From the IMG/VR virus record IMGVR_UViG_3300042509_003337, positions 1 to 20,337 of that record: a stretch of DNA of 20,337 bases; one strand, given 5' to 3'. The position numbers were made by a program, and so were the translations under genes. Shown here piece after piece: positions 8,007 to 16,800 of the stretch. Numbering within the stretch: position 1 is the stretch's first letter; every line of letters begins with the position of its first letter. This DNA is from a virus. Under the pieces are notes generated by a model. It saw only the letters and a list, made by a program, of their open reading frames with translations, was not told where the DNA came from and did no database searches.

Positions 8007-8254
8007 AGTTATTGATCCACATGAACATGCCCTCGGGCAAGAACGACGGTACGCATCAGGTCATTCTGGACGTGCCCGGCTTCACATCGCTGCTCGCGCT
8101 CGCGGATAACATGGTCGGCGACATCATCTACGGGGATCAGCTCGTCTACGAGCGCGCCGACAACGGCACGCGTACGTGGACGAGCCGAGGGCCTCTGATC
8201 GTCAACTGGAGCCACATCGGCAAGATCGCCGAATACTATGAGGGGAAGTCATGA
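8003..8254 (+). CDS. Small phage protein of unknown function (83 aa)
   Basis: MKLLIHMNMP opens an 83-aa product with two short hydrophobic strands (LLIHMNM, HQVILDVPGF) and a C-terminal GPLIVNWSHIGKIAEYY. No catalytic motif, signal peptide or membrane segment is visible; it may be a small alpha/beta fold. The start overlaps the helicase stop as ATGA, with AGAGGA 6 nt upstream (7991-7996), so translation is coupled to the replisome genes. It is probably an early host-takeover or accessory protein, by position only. Confidence 0.8.
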   Translation: MKLLIHMNMPSGKNDGTHQVILDVPGFTSLLALADNMVGDIIYGDQLVYERADNGTRTWTSRGPLIVNWSHIGKIAEYYEGKS

Positions 8255-8526
8255 AGCACACCGACATCATCACCGAGGCGATGACGCTCTTGGCACCGCG
8301 CGGCGCCGTCTACGGCACGGTGCGCGAAAACCACGAGCGCATTGCGCGCATCGCTAACGAAATCACGGGCAAGTCGCTGCTCGCGCACGACATCGCCATG
8401 ATCCTGCTCGCCGTGAAGCTCTCGCGGATCGCGCAGTCGCCGGATCACGTCGACAGCTACATCGACGCGATCAACTACCTGTCCTTCGCCGGGGAGTTTG
8501 CGACCGATGCCGGCGAGGAAGGGTGA
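8251..8526 (+). CDS. DUF6378-like phage protein (91 aa)
   Basis: The 91-aa helical protein carries RGAVYGTVRENHERIA (residues 17-32), then DIAMILLAVKLSRIA (47-61) and HVDSYIDAINYLSF (66-79). This pattern of RGxxYG, NHxRIA, a KxxR helix and HxDsYxD is that of the small DUF6378 family, widespread in phages and of unknown function. The His and Asp spacing is loosely reminiscent of MazG/HD-type helical nucleotide-handling proteins, but I would not claim activity. It starts inside an ATGA overlap with the preceding gene and has an AGGGGAAG RBS. Confidence 0.85.
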   Translation: MKHTDIITEAMTLLAPRGAVYGTVRENHERIARIANEITGKSLLAHDIAMILLAVKLSRIAQSPDHVDSYIDAINYLSFAGEFATDAGEEG

Positions 8527-8695
8527 GGAGAACCCCTCGGCGAAGATCACCGAGGAGGACGTGTATGCGATCCGCCGCGACACTCGCGGCGAGAAGCAGA
8601 TCGCCTTCGACTACGGGCTGTCACAGGGACAGGTGAACCGTATTCGCAGGCGGGTGAAGTGGTCGCATCTACCGGAGGAGAAGGTCGATGAGTGA
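8507..8695 (+). CDS. Small helix-turn-helix protein (62 aa)
   Basis: The product is short and basic. Residues 13-54 form a helix-turn-helix pattern: KITEEDVYAIRRDTR, then QIAFDYGLSQGQVNRIRRR, then W-S-H-L. This 'dV-x-x-IR ... iA-x-x-yGlS-x-x-x-v-x-x-I ... W' pattern is common in small phage DNA-binding proteins and in HTH tails of homing endonucleases, but no nuclease domain is attached here. The ATG at 8507 has GGGGAG (8491-8496) upstream; a TTG at 8498 is in frame but less well placed. It overlaps the previous gene by 20 nt. Confidence 0.8.
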   Translation: MPARKGEENPSAKITEEDVYAIRRDTRGEKQIAFDYGLSQGQVNRIRRRVKWSHLPEEKVDE

Positions 8696-8885
8696 ACTGG
8701 AACAGCACAGCGCCCTCTACTGGGCGCTGTGCCGGCACGTACAGCAGGGCCGCCTCTGGACGGCCAACGCCACGGTCCTGATCACGAGGCTCTTGCAGAG
8801 CCCGCACGAGCGTGTCAGGCTTCTCGCTTGTGGTTTATGGTATAGGGTGACAGCAGATGAACTCGAAGAGCCGACGGGCGATTGA
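8688..8885 (+). CDS. Hypothetical small protein (65 aa)
   Basis: This 65-aa, mainly helical product (SALYWALCRHVQQGRLW, then VLITRLLQSPHERVRLLACG) has no recognised motif. A strong GGAGGAG (8674-8680) lies 7 nt before the ATG, and the start overlaps the upstream stop by 8 nt, which supports translation. The two amphipathic helices separated by a short turn would suit a small protein-binding role, but this is only a structural impression. The C-terminus overlaps the next gene by 29 nt. Confidence 0.65.
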   Translation: MSELEQHSALYWALCRHVQQGRLWTANATVLITRLLQSPHERVRLLACGLWYRVTADELEEPTGD

Positions 8886-9090
8886 ACAAACGGCCCTCAG
8901 CGAGGGCGCGCTCAGGGTCGAGTGGGCCGACGGTCAGAACCACCACCTCGTCCGCTTCCACATGCCCGGCGACCTCGTCGTCTCGATGCCCGTCTCGAAG
9001 GGCGCCCGCATCGACGAGTACAAGTATAGAGGGTGGACGAGGCAGTACATCCGCAACCCCTCCAAGTGGCACGTCAGGAGCCCCTCATGA
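8857..9090 (+). CDS. Small basic protein with HicA-like 'HHxVRFHMPGD' stretch (77 aa)
   Basis: The 77-aa product contains GALRVEWADGQNHHLVRFHM followed by PGDLVVSMPVS (residues 17-47). The His-His-hydrophobic-x-Phe core, followed by a short strand ending in SMPVS, recalls HicA/dsRBD-like small phage proteins. The rest, ARIDEYKYRGWTRQYIRNP, matches the 'rs..n..r.x.RR' end of phage cousins rather than a true HicA. No HicB-type antitoxin follows. The RBS is weak (AGGG about 10 nt away) and the gene overlaps its upstream neighbour by 29 nt, so translational coupling is likely. Confidence 0.7.
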   Translation: MNSKSRRAIEQTALSEGALRVEWADGQNHHLVRFHMPGDLVVSMPVSKGARIDEYKYRGWTRQYIRNPSKWHVRSPS

Positions 9091-9434
9091 GAAGCACGCG
9101 AATGGAAAACGCCATGATCGCCGCCGACAGGCTGTGGGGCAAAGCCATGGCCGTCAGCCCTGAGTTCGTGGAGAGGTATCTGGAACTCTGCGAACAGTTA
9201 CTTACGGAGCGCCCGTATGTTCGTGGCGACGTGTTTCGTGAATACTGTCGTGACAAGGGGCTGGTGCGCCCCGCCCGTCTGCATCCCAATGTGTGGGTCA
9301 GCGGCCCCCGCGCCATGGAGCATCTCGGGTGGATTGAAAAGAACGGGAAAGTCGAACCGCTGGCGGCGCACAATCACATGCCCAGCGTAACGCTATGGCG
9401 CAGCCTCCTCTACGTCAGGGTGCCTCCCGCCTGA
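9087..9434 (+). CDS. Winged-helix-like phage protein (115 aa), last gene of the rightward block
   Basis: Residues 45-107 show VRGDVFREYCRDKGLVRPAR, then LHPNVWVSGPRAMEHLGWIE, then H-N-H and LWRSLL. This is the layout of a widespread small phage family with a winged-helix look (P-x-x-x-HPNxW ... A-x-x-x-GwI ... H ... LWRSL). Its function is not established; a role next to replication genes is usual. The ATG at 9087 is chosen because AGGAG (9076-9080) precedes it by 6 nt and it forms an ATGA overlap with the upstream stop. The 3' end overlaps the oppositely oriented membrane-protein gene by 20 bp. Confidence 0.82.
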   Translation: MRSTRMENAMIAADRLWGKAMAVSPEFVERYLELCEQLLTERPYVRGDVFREYCRDKGLVRPARLHPNVWVSGPRAMEHLGWIEKNGKVEPLAAHNHMPSVTLWRSLLYVRVPPA

Positions 9435-9738
9435 CCGGCGGCAGGGTAACGCGCCACTGCTCTAGGCCCGTGATCCGCCTGTCGTGATTGAGGATGGTGG
9501 CGGACGTCACGCGCCCCTCCCCGATGACCTCTGTGATCTTGAGGTTGAGAATGTTGATCGAGTTGGTGAGTTCCTTGATGTTCCCGAGCGTCTGGACGGC
9601 GATGTACGTCACGACGCTGATGAACAGCAGCAGGATCGTCGCGGTGATGCGGAAGAGGGCTTGAAAGGCCGGGGTGTTGAACATCTCGACAGTTGCCTTC
9701 AAGGGATCCCCGTCAAGTTTATCTGGGTTATTCAGCAC
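9415..9738 (-). CDS. Single-TM protein with C-terminal helical domain; candidate holin/lysis protein
   Basis: The 107-aa product starts at GTG (9738-9736), preceded by AGAGGGG about 9 nt upstream. One clear membrane segment spans residues about 29-52 (FRITATILLLFISVVTYIAV). It is followed by a heptad-like helix (IKELTNSINILNLKITEVI) and HDRRITGLEQW (85-95). The product lies directly downstream of the tail fibre, as T7 gp17.5 holin lies after gp17, so a lysis role is plausible by synteny. The sequence is not recognisably a known holin, and the Lys-rich tail of class II holins is missing. A virion membrane anchor is an alternative. It ends inside the convergent gene. Confidence 0.75.
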   Translation of the reverse strand: MLNNPDKLDGDPLKATVEMFNTPAFQALFRITATILLLFISVVTYIAVQTLGNIKELTNSINILNLKITEVIGEGRVTSATILNHDRRITGLEQWRVTLPPVRREAP

Positions 9739-9782
9739 GAGTGAATTCCCCTCTACGCATATCTCGACGATGTTTTCCTGCG

Positions 9783-11171
9783 CTAGGAAATCGCGCCGTC
9801 AGACTCAGTGACGCGCATGTACACCGTCCCTCCGGGCACCAGCGCGCCGCCGCCCGTCAAAGTGGAGCCGATAGTAAGCGCCGCGCCCGACGCAACTTGA
9901 TACACCCCGATGACTCGAAACGAATTAGCGTGGTAGGCTACGTTTGTGTACTGTGCATAGGCCGTGTTGAGTGTTGCCGCGTTGACTGTCACCGTCAAAG
10001 TATTGTTGGTGTTCTGTCCGCCGATAGACGGAATGTCGACTTCAACGGTCAGGATAGAAGTGGACCGGAGGGGCGTGTAGGAGAAGCTGAACGGGAATGC
10101 CGCGATGGCCTTCATCGTGACGTAGACGGGGTTGGCGGCGACGGGCTGCCCGCTCGCGCGCTGGTAGGCGTAGCACTTCCAGTTTCCGCCGCCCGACGAA
10201 ATGAATATCGCGGTGTCGCCCGCCTGCGTCTGGATGTTGTTGCCGCCGTTTGGCAACACAAGAACGCCGCTATGAACAAGCGTCAAGGAGCCTGAAAAGA
10301 CTACCGTTCGCGTCGCGCCGAATGCGATAGAGTCGAACGCGTTGATCGTCGTCGTCCCGGAGATATCAATATTGTTCGCGCCGGCCGCGCCGATTGCAGT
10401 CGTTGAGGCGCTCGCCACCGCCGCTTTGGTCCCGTTGATCGCGGCGCCCGACATGGTGAGCGTGCTGCTGAGCGTGGCGCCGGCAGCGGTCAACAGACCG
10501 CCGACCGTCAAGTCGTTCGTGGTCTTGTTGAACACCAGACCGGCGTCGCCGGCGAACACGCCGCCGTCGTTGAACTGGACCTGCGTGTTGGATCCGCCGA
10601 CGGCCGCCGCCGTCGTCTGCGTCGTGTTGTCGGGGAAGATCACGCCGCCTGTCGACGCGTCCAGCGTGTGCGCCGTGAGTATCGTCCCGTTGAAGGTCAT
10701 GTTGGCGCTGCCCGCCAGCACGCCCGCGTTGTTGTACTGGACCTGCGTGGTGGAGCCACCGGCGGCCGCCGTCGTGTCGTTGCGGATCATGCCCGACGAC
10801 GTGCCGTCGCAGGACATCTGGATGTTGTCGCCGGCGTTGACCGTGACGTAGGTGCCGCCCGCGGCGGACTGCACGCGCACGCCGTAGCCGCCGGACGTGC
10901 CGTTGCGCACGACCCACTGGCCTCCGGTGCCGGCGGGGATCGTGTAGGTCGTGATGCCGCCGGGGGTGCCGGAGACCACCAGCGAGAGGGGGATGCACTG
11001 CGCCGCCGACAGGGCGACGGTCGTGCCGCCCAAGCCGGTGGAGTTCAGCAGCGTGCTGCCGCCCAGCGCGAGGTCGATGTAGCCAAAGTTGGTGTTGAGC
11101 GGCCCCGTGCCCCACGTGTTGACGTTGGAGTTGTAGGCGGGCTGGTCGAGTACCTTGTTGGGTGTCGTCAT
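9783..11171 (-). CDS. Tail fibre / receptor-binding structural protein
   Basis: This is a 462-aa Gly/Thr/Ala/Asn-rich beta protein. The N-terminus (PAYNSNVNTWGTGPLNTNFG, then YIDLALGGS, residues 11-39) matches the virion-attachment start seen in many phage tail fibres. Two copies of a fibre repeat follow at residues 138-162 and 192-216 (TQVQYNNAGVLAGSANMTF and TQVQFNDGGVFAGDAGLVF). The C-terminal third (about 345-462) is strand-rich and lacks repeats, so it is the likely receptor-binding head. It has no S74 chaperone at its end. The ATG at 11171 overlaps the stop of the 907-aa gene as ATGA. Host specificity cannot be read from the sequence. Confidence 0.85.
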   Translation of the reverse strand: MTTPNKVLDQPAYNSNVNTWGTGPLNTNFGYIDLALGGSTLLNSTGLGGTTVALSAAQCIPLSLVVSGTPGGITTYTIPAGTGGQWVVRNGTSGGYGVRVQSAAGGTYVTVNAGDNIQMSCDGTSSGMIRNDTTAAAGGSTTQVQYNNAGVLAGSANMTFNGTILTAHTLDASTGGVIFPDNTTQTTAAAVGGSNTQVQFNDGGVFAGDAGLVFNKTTNDLTVGGLLTAAGATLSSTLTMSGAAINGTKAAVASASTTAIGAAGANNIDISGTTTINAFDSIAFGATRTVVFSGSLTLVHSGVLVLPNGGNNIQTQAGDTAIFISSGGGNWKCYAYQRASGQPVAANPVYVTMKAIAAFPFSFSYTPLRSTSILTVEVDIPSIGGQNTNNTLTVTVNAATLNTAYAQYTNVAYHANSFRVIGVYQVASGAALTIGSTLTGGGALVPGGTVYMRVTESDGAIS

Positions 11172-13891
11172 TTCAGGGCCTCGTCGGCGATGGCGAGCGC
11201 CTTGGTGATGGCTTCATCAGGCTGCTCAAGGAGGGGCTGCGTCGTCGTGTTGTGGCTCTTCTTGGCCTTCTCGGCGGCGCGGATCAGCGACATCGCGATG
11301 CTGCCGTGGTCGAGCCGCCCGATCCGCCCGCCCGCCTTGCGCTGCGGCCGTGGGGCGCCCGTCGGCGTGTTGTGCATCGGGATCGTCAGACCTTGCGCAG
11401 GCTGCGGCGGCGGGGCGTCAAGATCACGGCCGCCGAGGTAGCCGTACTTTGCGCCAGCTGTCGCCGCGTCCTGCGCGTAGCGCGCCAGCCCCGGGATAGA
11501 GAACGGGTTTCGAATATTCTCAACCGAAGGAGCTTTGAGCAGCTCTCGCATCACCTTCGGGTCTTCGAGCGCAGCCTGCAGCAGCTTCGTGGCCGCCGCC
11601 TGCACGTCGCCGTACATCAGCCGCGTCGTCAGCTGCCCCGGCGTGCCGCCAAGGTACCCGCCAAGCCCCGCGAGGCCGACCAATTCCGCTCCTGCTGTCA
11701 ACGCGGCGGGCAAGCCCGTGGCCTTCGCCGTTCCGAAGGCAAGCGCCCCCTGTGCAAGCCGCCCCATGGCCACGCCGTGGACCACGGTAAACAGGTCGCC
11801 CTGCTTCAGGAGGTCGGTGAGGCGGCGCTCGTCGAGTGCGCCTTGCGGGATGCGGGACCATGCTTCGGCAGACCTGCGAAGCTGCTCCAATGTCTGCGGA
11901 TTGTGCCCCGGCAGTGCGGCGCGCAAGTCGGCCGCGTTGTTCTGGATGAAGTCCGCGATGCGCGTAGGGTTCTCGCTGTTAAGCGCGTCGCGAAATTCAC
12001 CAACGAGCCGCTCACTGCCGGCGCGCGCTGTGATGGCGCGCAAACGACCCTCAAGCCCCGGCACTTCGGCGACCAGCGACGCGAAGCTGGGATCCTTCAT
12101 ATACCGCTGCAAGTCGACGTCAGTTATAATCTTTTGGCCGTTGTTCGAGAGCTTCGAGACGGCCCAGTCCGACACTGACGACTGCAGATTGCGCTGCATG
12201 CCCGCGCGCTCTTCCAAGGGCAGCCTTTCAACGACCGCGGGGGAGTCGAAAAACGACGCCATCCGCCTGTAGTTGCCCGCGGCGTCTTTACCCTTCAGCA
12301 GCGTGTCGAGCGTCGTCTCAGACGGCAGCACGTTCTCCCCGGCGCCTGCAACACCTTCGCCGTAGCGTTTACGAAGCTGGCCGAAAACTTTATCGCTACT
12401 ATCGAAGAGCCGTTCGTACTCTCGCGTTTTCTTGACGGCATCCGTCCATGAGTCAGAGAACTGCCCGTAAGTCACGCCTTCCGGCATGAACCTCTTCGAT
12501 ACATTCTCGACGTTCTCCAGCACCGGGTTGAAAGCCTCGATAAAAGCTCGCGTGCTGCGGCTGTCGCCGCGCCCTTCCCGCAGGTTCTCTTTCGCCGTCG
12601 ACAGCGCATTCTGAACGTAGCGGGCAGGCACCGTGCCCTTCGCCACGTCGAAAGCTTCAATGTACGCCCGCAGGTTCGGGTCGAGGGCCGCTACGCCCGG
12701 GCCGATTTTTTCCGCCATTGCTTGAGAAGCCGCGCGCAGCGGCGGAGTGTTGATCTCGGCCAGCTCAAGCACGGGGTGTTTCCACGCGAGATCGGCGTCG
12801 CCTTTCATCCGGTCATGGATGACGTCGAAGGGTCCGCGTGCCCTGACCGACGCTGCTGCCTGCGGGTTATCCCCCACGACCTGCAGCGTCTCGTGCAGCG
12901 GGCTTGGCGCTGGCGCCGCCGCCGCGAGGCGCGCCGCCGCGCTCCCAATTTCCTGCCGTGCCTCAGTCGTGAGGATGGAACTTCGCTCTGGCGCAATTTC
13001 TTTTGTGAGCCCCGCGAGCCGCGGGTTCTGCGCCATGAGCTGTCGCGAAATGGGTTCGGTCCCCGGGGTGTAGAGCCCCGGGGAGAGCCGAGGCACGTCA
13101 GTGACGCCTGCCTCTTTGCGCAGGATGTCGGCCGCAGTGCCTTTGGCGATGGCTTCGCGTTCGGCGCGCCCGGCGCGCAGCGAACCCGCCCCCGCGCCTG
13201 CCAGCGCCCCGGCGATCTCCGCGCCGGGTACGTTGGGCAGCAGCTCGCCAGCCGCCCCCGCACCGACACCTGCCAGCAGGTTCGCAGGGCTTGCGGTTTC
13301 ACGGATTGCGCCGCGTGTGAGGCCGCCTACACCGCCGCGGATTGCGCCGGGCACCGCACCGAATGCAGGCGCGCCGCCGATGAATTCACCGGCAGTACGT
13401 GCCGCGCGACCGTATCCCGTAGCGGGTTCGTATTGAAGTCCCGGCACACCCTGCCGCGATGCCCAGTCGACCGCTCCCTTGCTGGTCGGCAGGTCGACAC
13501 CCAACACGCGGGCGTGTGTACCTCTGCGCTCTTCAGGTGTCGCGCTCTCGGCTGCCGCGCGCTGCGCTGCGTTCAATTTCTGTGAGGCCTCTCCCGGCGC
13601 GACGAAGCCCATCGTCTCGCCGGCCTTGCGTGCAGCGAACGGCACATACTGTTCACCCAGCCGGTACAGCTGCGCGATGTCGCCGAGCAGCCCCGCGGTG
13701 CCTACAAAACCGCGGCCGACACCGGACGCCGTAGCCTTGGCGACATCTTCAACTACTCCCGGCGTTTCGCCCGGAGAGGGCGTCTCAAAAGTTCCTTGGC
13801 CTGTGGCTGTTACTCTTGCGCCGGGGCGCACCACGCGTTCAGGGGCCCGCGAGGGCGCGGGCGTCTCAAAAAGAACTTTCTCATCAGTCAT
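11168..13891 (-). CDS. Large internal virion / DNA-ejection protein (907 aa)
   Basis: I infer an ejection-channel protein similar in role to T7 gp15/gp16, from size, operon position and composition. The N-terminus has two FETP-P/S-P motifs (8-11, 35-38). A long Gly/Ala-rich stretch (about 172-250, with GAGAAGEL and GALAGAGAG) and a hydrophobic stretch (about 715-757, GTAKATGLPAALTAGAELVG) could insert in membranes. The middle is helical and charged. The final 57 residues (KAGGRIGRLDHGS, then RAAEKAKKSH, then PLLEQPDEAITKALAIA) are a recognisable tail of alphaproteobacterial phage virion proteins and share the GGRIG motif (Gly854) with the giant upstream protein. The ATG directly follows that gene's TAA. 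No enzymatic motif was seen. Confidence 0.85.
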   Translation of the reverse strand: MTDEKVLFETPAPSRAPERVVRPGARVTATGQGTFETPSPGETPGVVEDVAKATASGVGRGFVGTAGLLGDIAQLYRLGEQYVPFAARKAGETMGFVAPGEASQKLNAAQRAAAESATPEERRGTHARVLGVDLPTSKGAVDWASRQGVPGLQYEPATGYGRAARTAGEFIGGAPAFGAVPGAIRGGVGGLTRGAIRETASPANLLAGVGAGAAGELLPNVPGAEIAGALAGAGAGSLRAGRAEREAIAKGTAADILRKEAGVTDVPRLSPGLYTPGTEPISRQLMAQNPRLAGLTKEIAPERSSILTTEARQEIGSAAARLAAAAPAPSPLHETLQVVGDNPQAAASVRARGPFDVIHDRMKGDADLAWKHPVLELAEINTPPLRAASQAMAEKIGPGVAALDPNLRAYIEAFDVAKGTVPARYVQNALSTAKENLREGRGDSRSTRAFIEAFNPVLENVENVSKRFMPEGVTYGQFSDSWTDAVKKTREYERLFDSSDKVFGQLRKRYGEGVAGAGENVLPSETTLDTLLKGKDAAGNYRRMASFFDSPAVVERLPLEERAGMQRNLQSSVSDWAVSKLSNNGQKIITDVDLQRYMKDPSFASLVAEVPGLEGRLRAITARAGSERLVGEFRDALNSENPTRIADFIQNNAADLRAALPGHNPQTLEQLRRSAEAWSRIPQGALDERRLTDLLKQGDLFTVVHGVAMGRLAQGALAFGTAKATGLPAALTAGAELVGLAGLGGYLGGTPGQLTTRLMYGDVQAAATKLLQAALEDPKVMRELLKAPSVENIRNPFSIPGLARYAQDAATAGAKYGYLGGRDLDAPPPQPAQGLTIPMHNTPTGAPRPQRKAGGRIGRLDHGSIAMSLIRAAEKAKKSHNTTTQPLLEQPDEAITKALAIADEALK

Positions 13892-16800
13892 TTACTCACC
13901 CCACAGCGCGCCGCCACTGGCGCTAGGGCCAAGGAAGCGTGCTTTCTGATACGTGTTGTCGTAGGGCACCATATACATCTGGCCAACCTTGAGTTTACGC
14001 GGGTCAGGGCCTAAAGATGTCATCGCAGTGTCGATGTCGCCAAGCACGGCGATATCCTTCTTCACCCGCGCAATCCGCTCGTTCAGGTTGTTACCGGGGA
14101 GCCGCGCCCACGCCTGCGCCGCGCCAGCGCGGTCAATGCTGGGGCCGTACTTGTTAGGAGACATCTGCTCATTAAGCCAATTGTCGCGCTCTTGAGCCCA
14201 CTGCGCAGTCGCCACCAATTCAGATATGATAGCTTTATTGGCTTCTGGCAGAAGGTTCATGTCAGAGTTGGCGTTGCTCAGACCTCCATACCGGGTGTCT
14301 GACATCGCGCCAGCGTTTTTCAAATTGTCCATGATAAGTTTGTAGGCGTTCTTGCGCGCGATCTGGAAGGCGTCAGGGTCGGTGGCCGTGATGGTCTGGC
14401 CAGTAAAGCCCTGCACCAGCGCCGCCACGTTGTTGATGGCGCCACGCAGCGGGCCGGTCTGAGCTTCCTGCAAGGCCTTGCTCAACTCGGCTGCCGTTGA
14501 AAGTGAGTTCTCAAAGTTCTGCTGACGGTTCTCGTACGTGTTCTTCCACTGCGTGTTGTCGGCAGTGCGCTGCGTCTGCGCCTGCATCGAGTTGAAGCCG
14601 GGGAGCGTCGTGAAGCCGCTGCCGCCGATCACCGGCACACGGCCCGTGGCGTTGATCTCTGCTTGAATAGCGTCGGCTTCGCGGCGGCGCTTCGCGGACC
14701 CCTCACTGTCGTAAGGTGCCATAGCCAGAGCTTCAGCGCGCATCTTGTCGGGGTTGCGCGCCGGATCGATGATCCGCGCGATTTCCTGCTGCTGTTCAGG
14801 CGTGATGCCCGCGGGGCGCGCCCAGTCAGGCACGTCCCCCGACGGCGTTGCGGGTGCACCACCTGCGGCGGGTGCACTGCCGGCGGCGGGTGCACCACCT
14901 GCGGCGGGTGCACTGCCGGCGGCGGGTGCACTGCCGGCGGCGGGTGCATCACCTGCGGCGGGTGCACTGCCGGCGGCGGGCGCGCCTCCCAACAGGTTCT
15001 GCATCTCGCCCGGAGACTTCACGTAGCGACCCAGCAAGCGGCTGATGTACTGCCCGAGGATGTCGTACTGTTTCTGCAGCGGCTCAAGCTGAGCGGACGG
15101 CGCGCGATTGGAGATCAATTCACCAAGCTTGGTGCCGGTTTCAGTGCGCAGTTTATACAGTTCGCGGGCGGACGAGACGTCGGCTTGCTGTTGGTTAACG
15201 TCGAGGCCCTGCTGCTTGAAGCTGGCGCCCAGTCCCGTCTGCGCGCCTTCGGCGAGGCCCTGTCCGATGGCAACGCCGAGGTACGGTGACGGCGACGCGA
15301 GCATCTTGCCGATGCCGCTGACGGCCGGGAGCAGCCAGTTCTGATTGCGCCCCGCCCAGTCGCCCGCACGGTCGAAGAAGTTGCGATCCGCGAGGCGCGG
15401 ATCGTTTGCCAGCGAAATGTCCGCGGGTTTCACCTCCGCCGACTGCAGCGGCGGTGCATCCCCGGGCTTCACTTCCGCGGGCTTTACCTCCGCCGACTGC
15501 AGCGGCGGCGCAACACCCGGGGTGGCGCGAACTGTCACGCTCGCTGGCGGGGGTGCAGCCCTCGTGGGCGCCGGCGCGACGTCGGGAGCCGGCGGCCGTG
15601 CGCCAGCAAAACTTGCGCTCGTTACCGGGGGAGGTCCCGGCGCCGACGCAACAGTCAGGGGCGGAGCAGCCGCCGAAGCTGAAGGAGCCACAATATCCGC
15701 AACGTTTCTGATAATCCCGGGGTTATTTCTGATGGTGCTCGCAAAGAAGTCCGTAAACGACCCCGGCGCAGACGCAGGCGCAGGCGCAGGCTCCGCGCGT
15801 CGCTCGTTGGTTTTACGCTCCTCCTCGGCGCGCGTCTCGGGGGTACTCCACGCGCTGTCCGGAAGCTCCAGTCCTACCGATCCAGCTGTCTGATAGCCGC
15901 GACGGGGCACGAGGCCGCCCGCCGCAAAGCGGATAGGCATCTCGAAACGGTCGGGCATCTCGAAATCGTCGCCCGTGTCGATGGGCTCAAGGCCCTCGTG
16001 CATATCCTCGACATCGTGGAGCGGGGGCGCGAGCCCCGCACTGCGCTGCGGCGGTGCCGTAGGGGTTTCGTGCCCGCGCTCACGCGGCGTGAACGGCGTT
16101 GCGTTTCCGCTCAGGCTGTTTGCGATTCCGCGAAGTTTGGCGGTGTAGTCCCGATCCGTCGCGTAGCCGCTGCGCCCCATGGCTTCGATCTGCTCATCAA
16201 GCGTCCGCGCCTCGCGAACGGGGCGATAGCGTGAATTGGACATGATGAAGTTGGCGTAGTCGTCAACGCTATGCTCGGGGGACTCGTACTTACGGAAACT
16301 GTCGCGGGTATTGTAGAGGCCCGTTGCACCCTGTTCCTTGGTATCCAGAACCTGTCCGGGTCCCTTGATGCCGAAGTAGTTGTTGCCGGGGGCGTGCTTA
16401 CCCCACCCTGACTCAAGCGCCGCCTGCGCCAAGATCAAGTGGGGGTGAACCCCCGTCTTCTCGGAAGCCTTCAACGCCGCCGGCATGAGCCGGTCGACAA
16501 ACGTCTGCCCGCCGCCTTCGGCGTAGCCGATGCGGCCGCCGTCCTTTGCGAACATCGACGCGACTTTCAAACCCGCGCCAATTGCGGGCCCAACTCCGGG
16601 GATGAAATTGGCAAAAGTTCCGGCAAGTCCAAGCGCATCTTTTGCAGTGGTGTCTTTCTTGCTGCCGCTCGCGCTGTCACTCGTGTCGAGTTTATGCACA
16701 GGCAAATCGGGCGGCGTTGCGACAGCGTCAGCCACTTCGCCGCCCTCATCGTAGCCGATGCGGCCGCCGTGCGCGGCAAACATTTTTGAAAGTGAACTGG

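Noticed and set aside
8835-8852. TATAGGGTGA resembling a T7-type promoter core
   Set aside because: Only the short core matches, there is no second conserved copy elsewhere, no phage RNA polymerase gene is in the window, and it lies within coding sequence.
9421-9445. CCGCC/GGCGG hairpin at the convergent junction as a bidirectional terminator
   Set aside because: The stem is short with a mismatch and there is no U-tract on either strand.
9774-9790. TTTCCT/AGGAAA inverted repeat at the tail fibre stop as a terminator
   Set aside because: The 6-bp stem is weak and neither strand is followed by a U-tract.
14853-14978. Regularly repeated short units suggestive of a CRISPR array
   Set aside because: The 18-bp units are contiguous with no spacers and are in frame inside a coding region, so it is a minisatellite.
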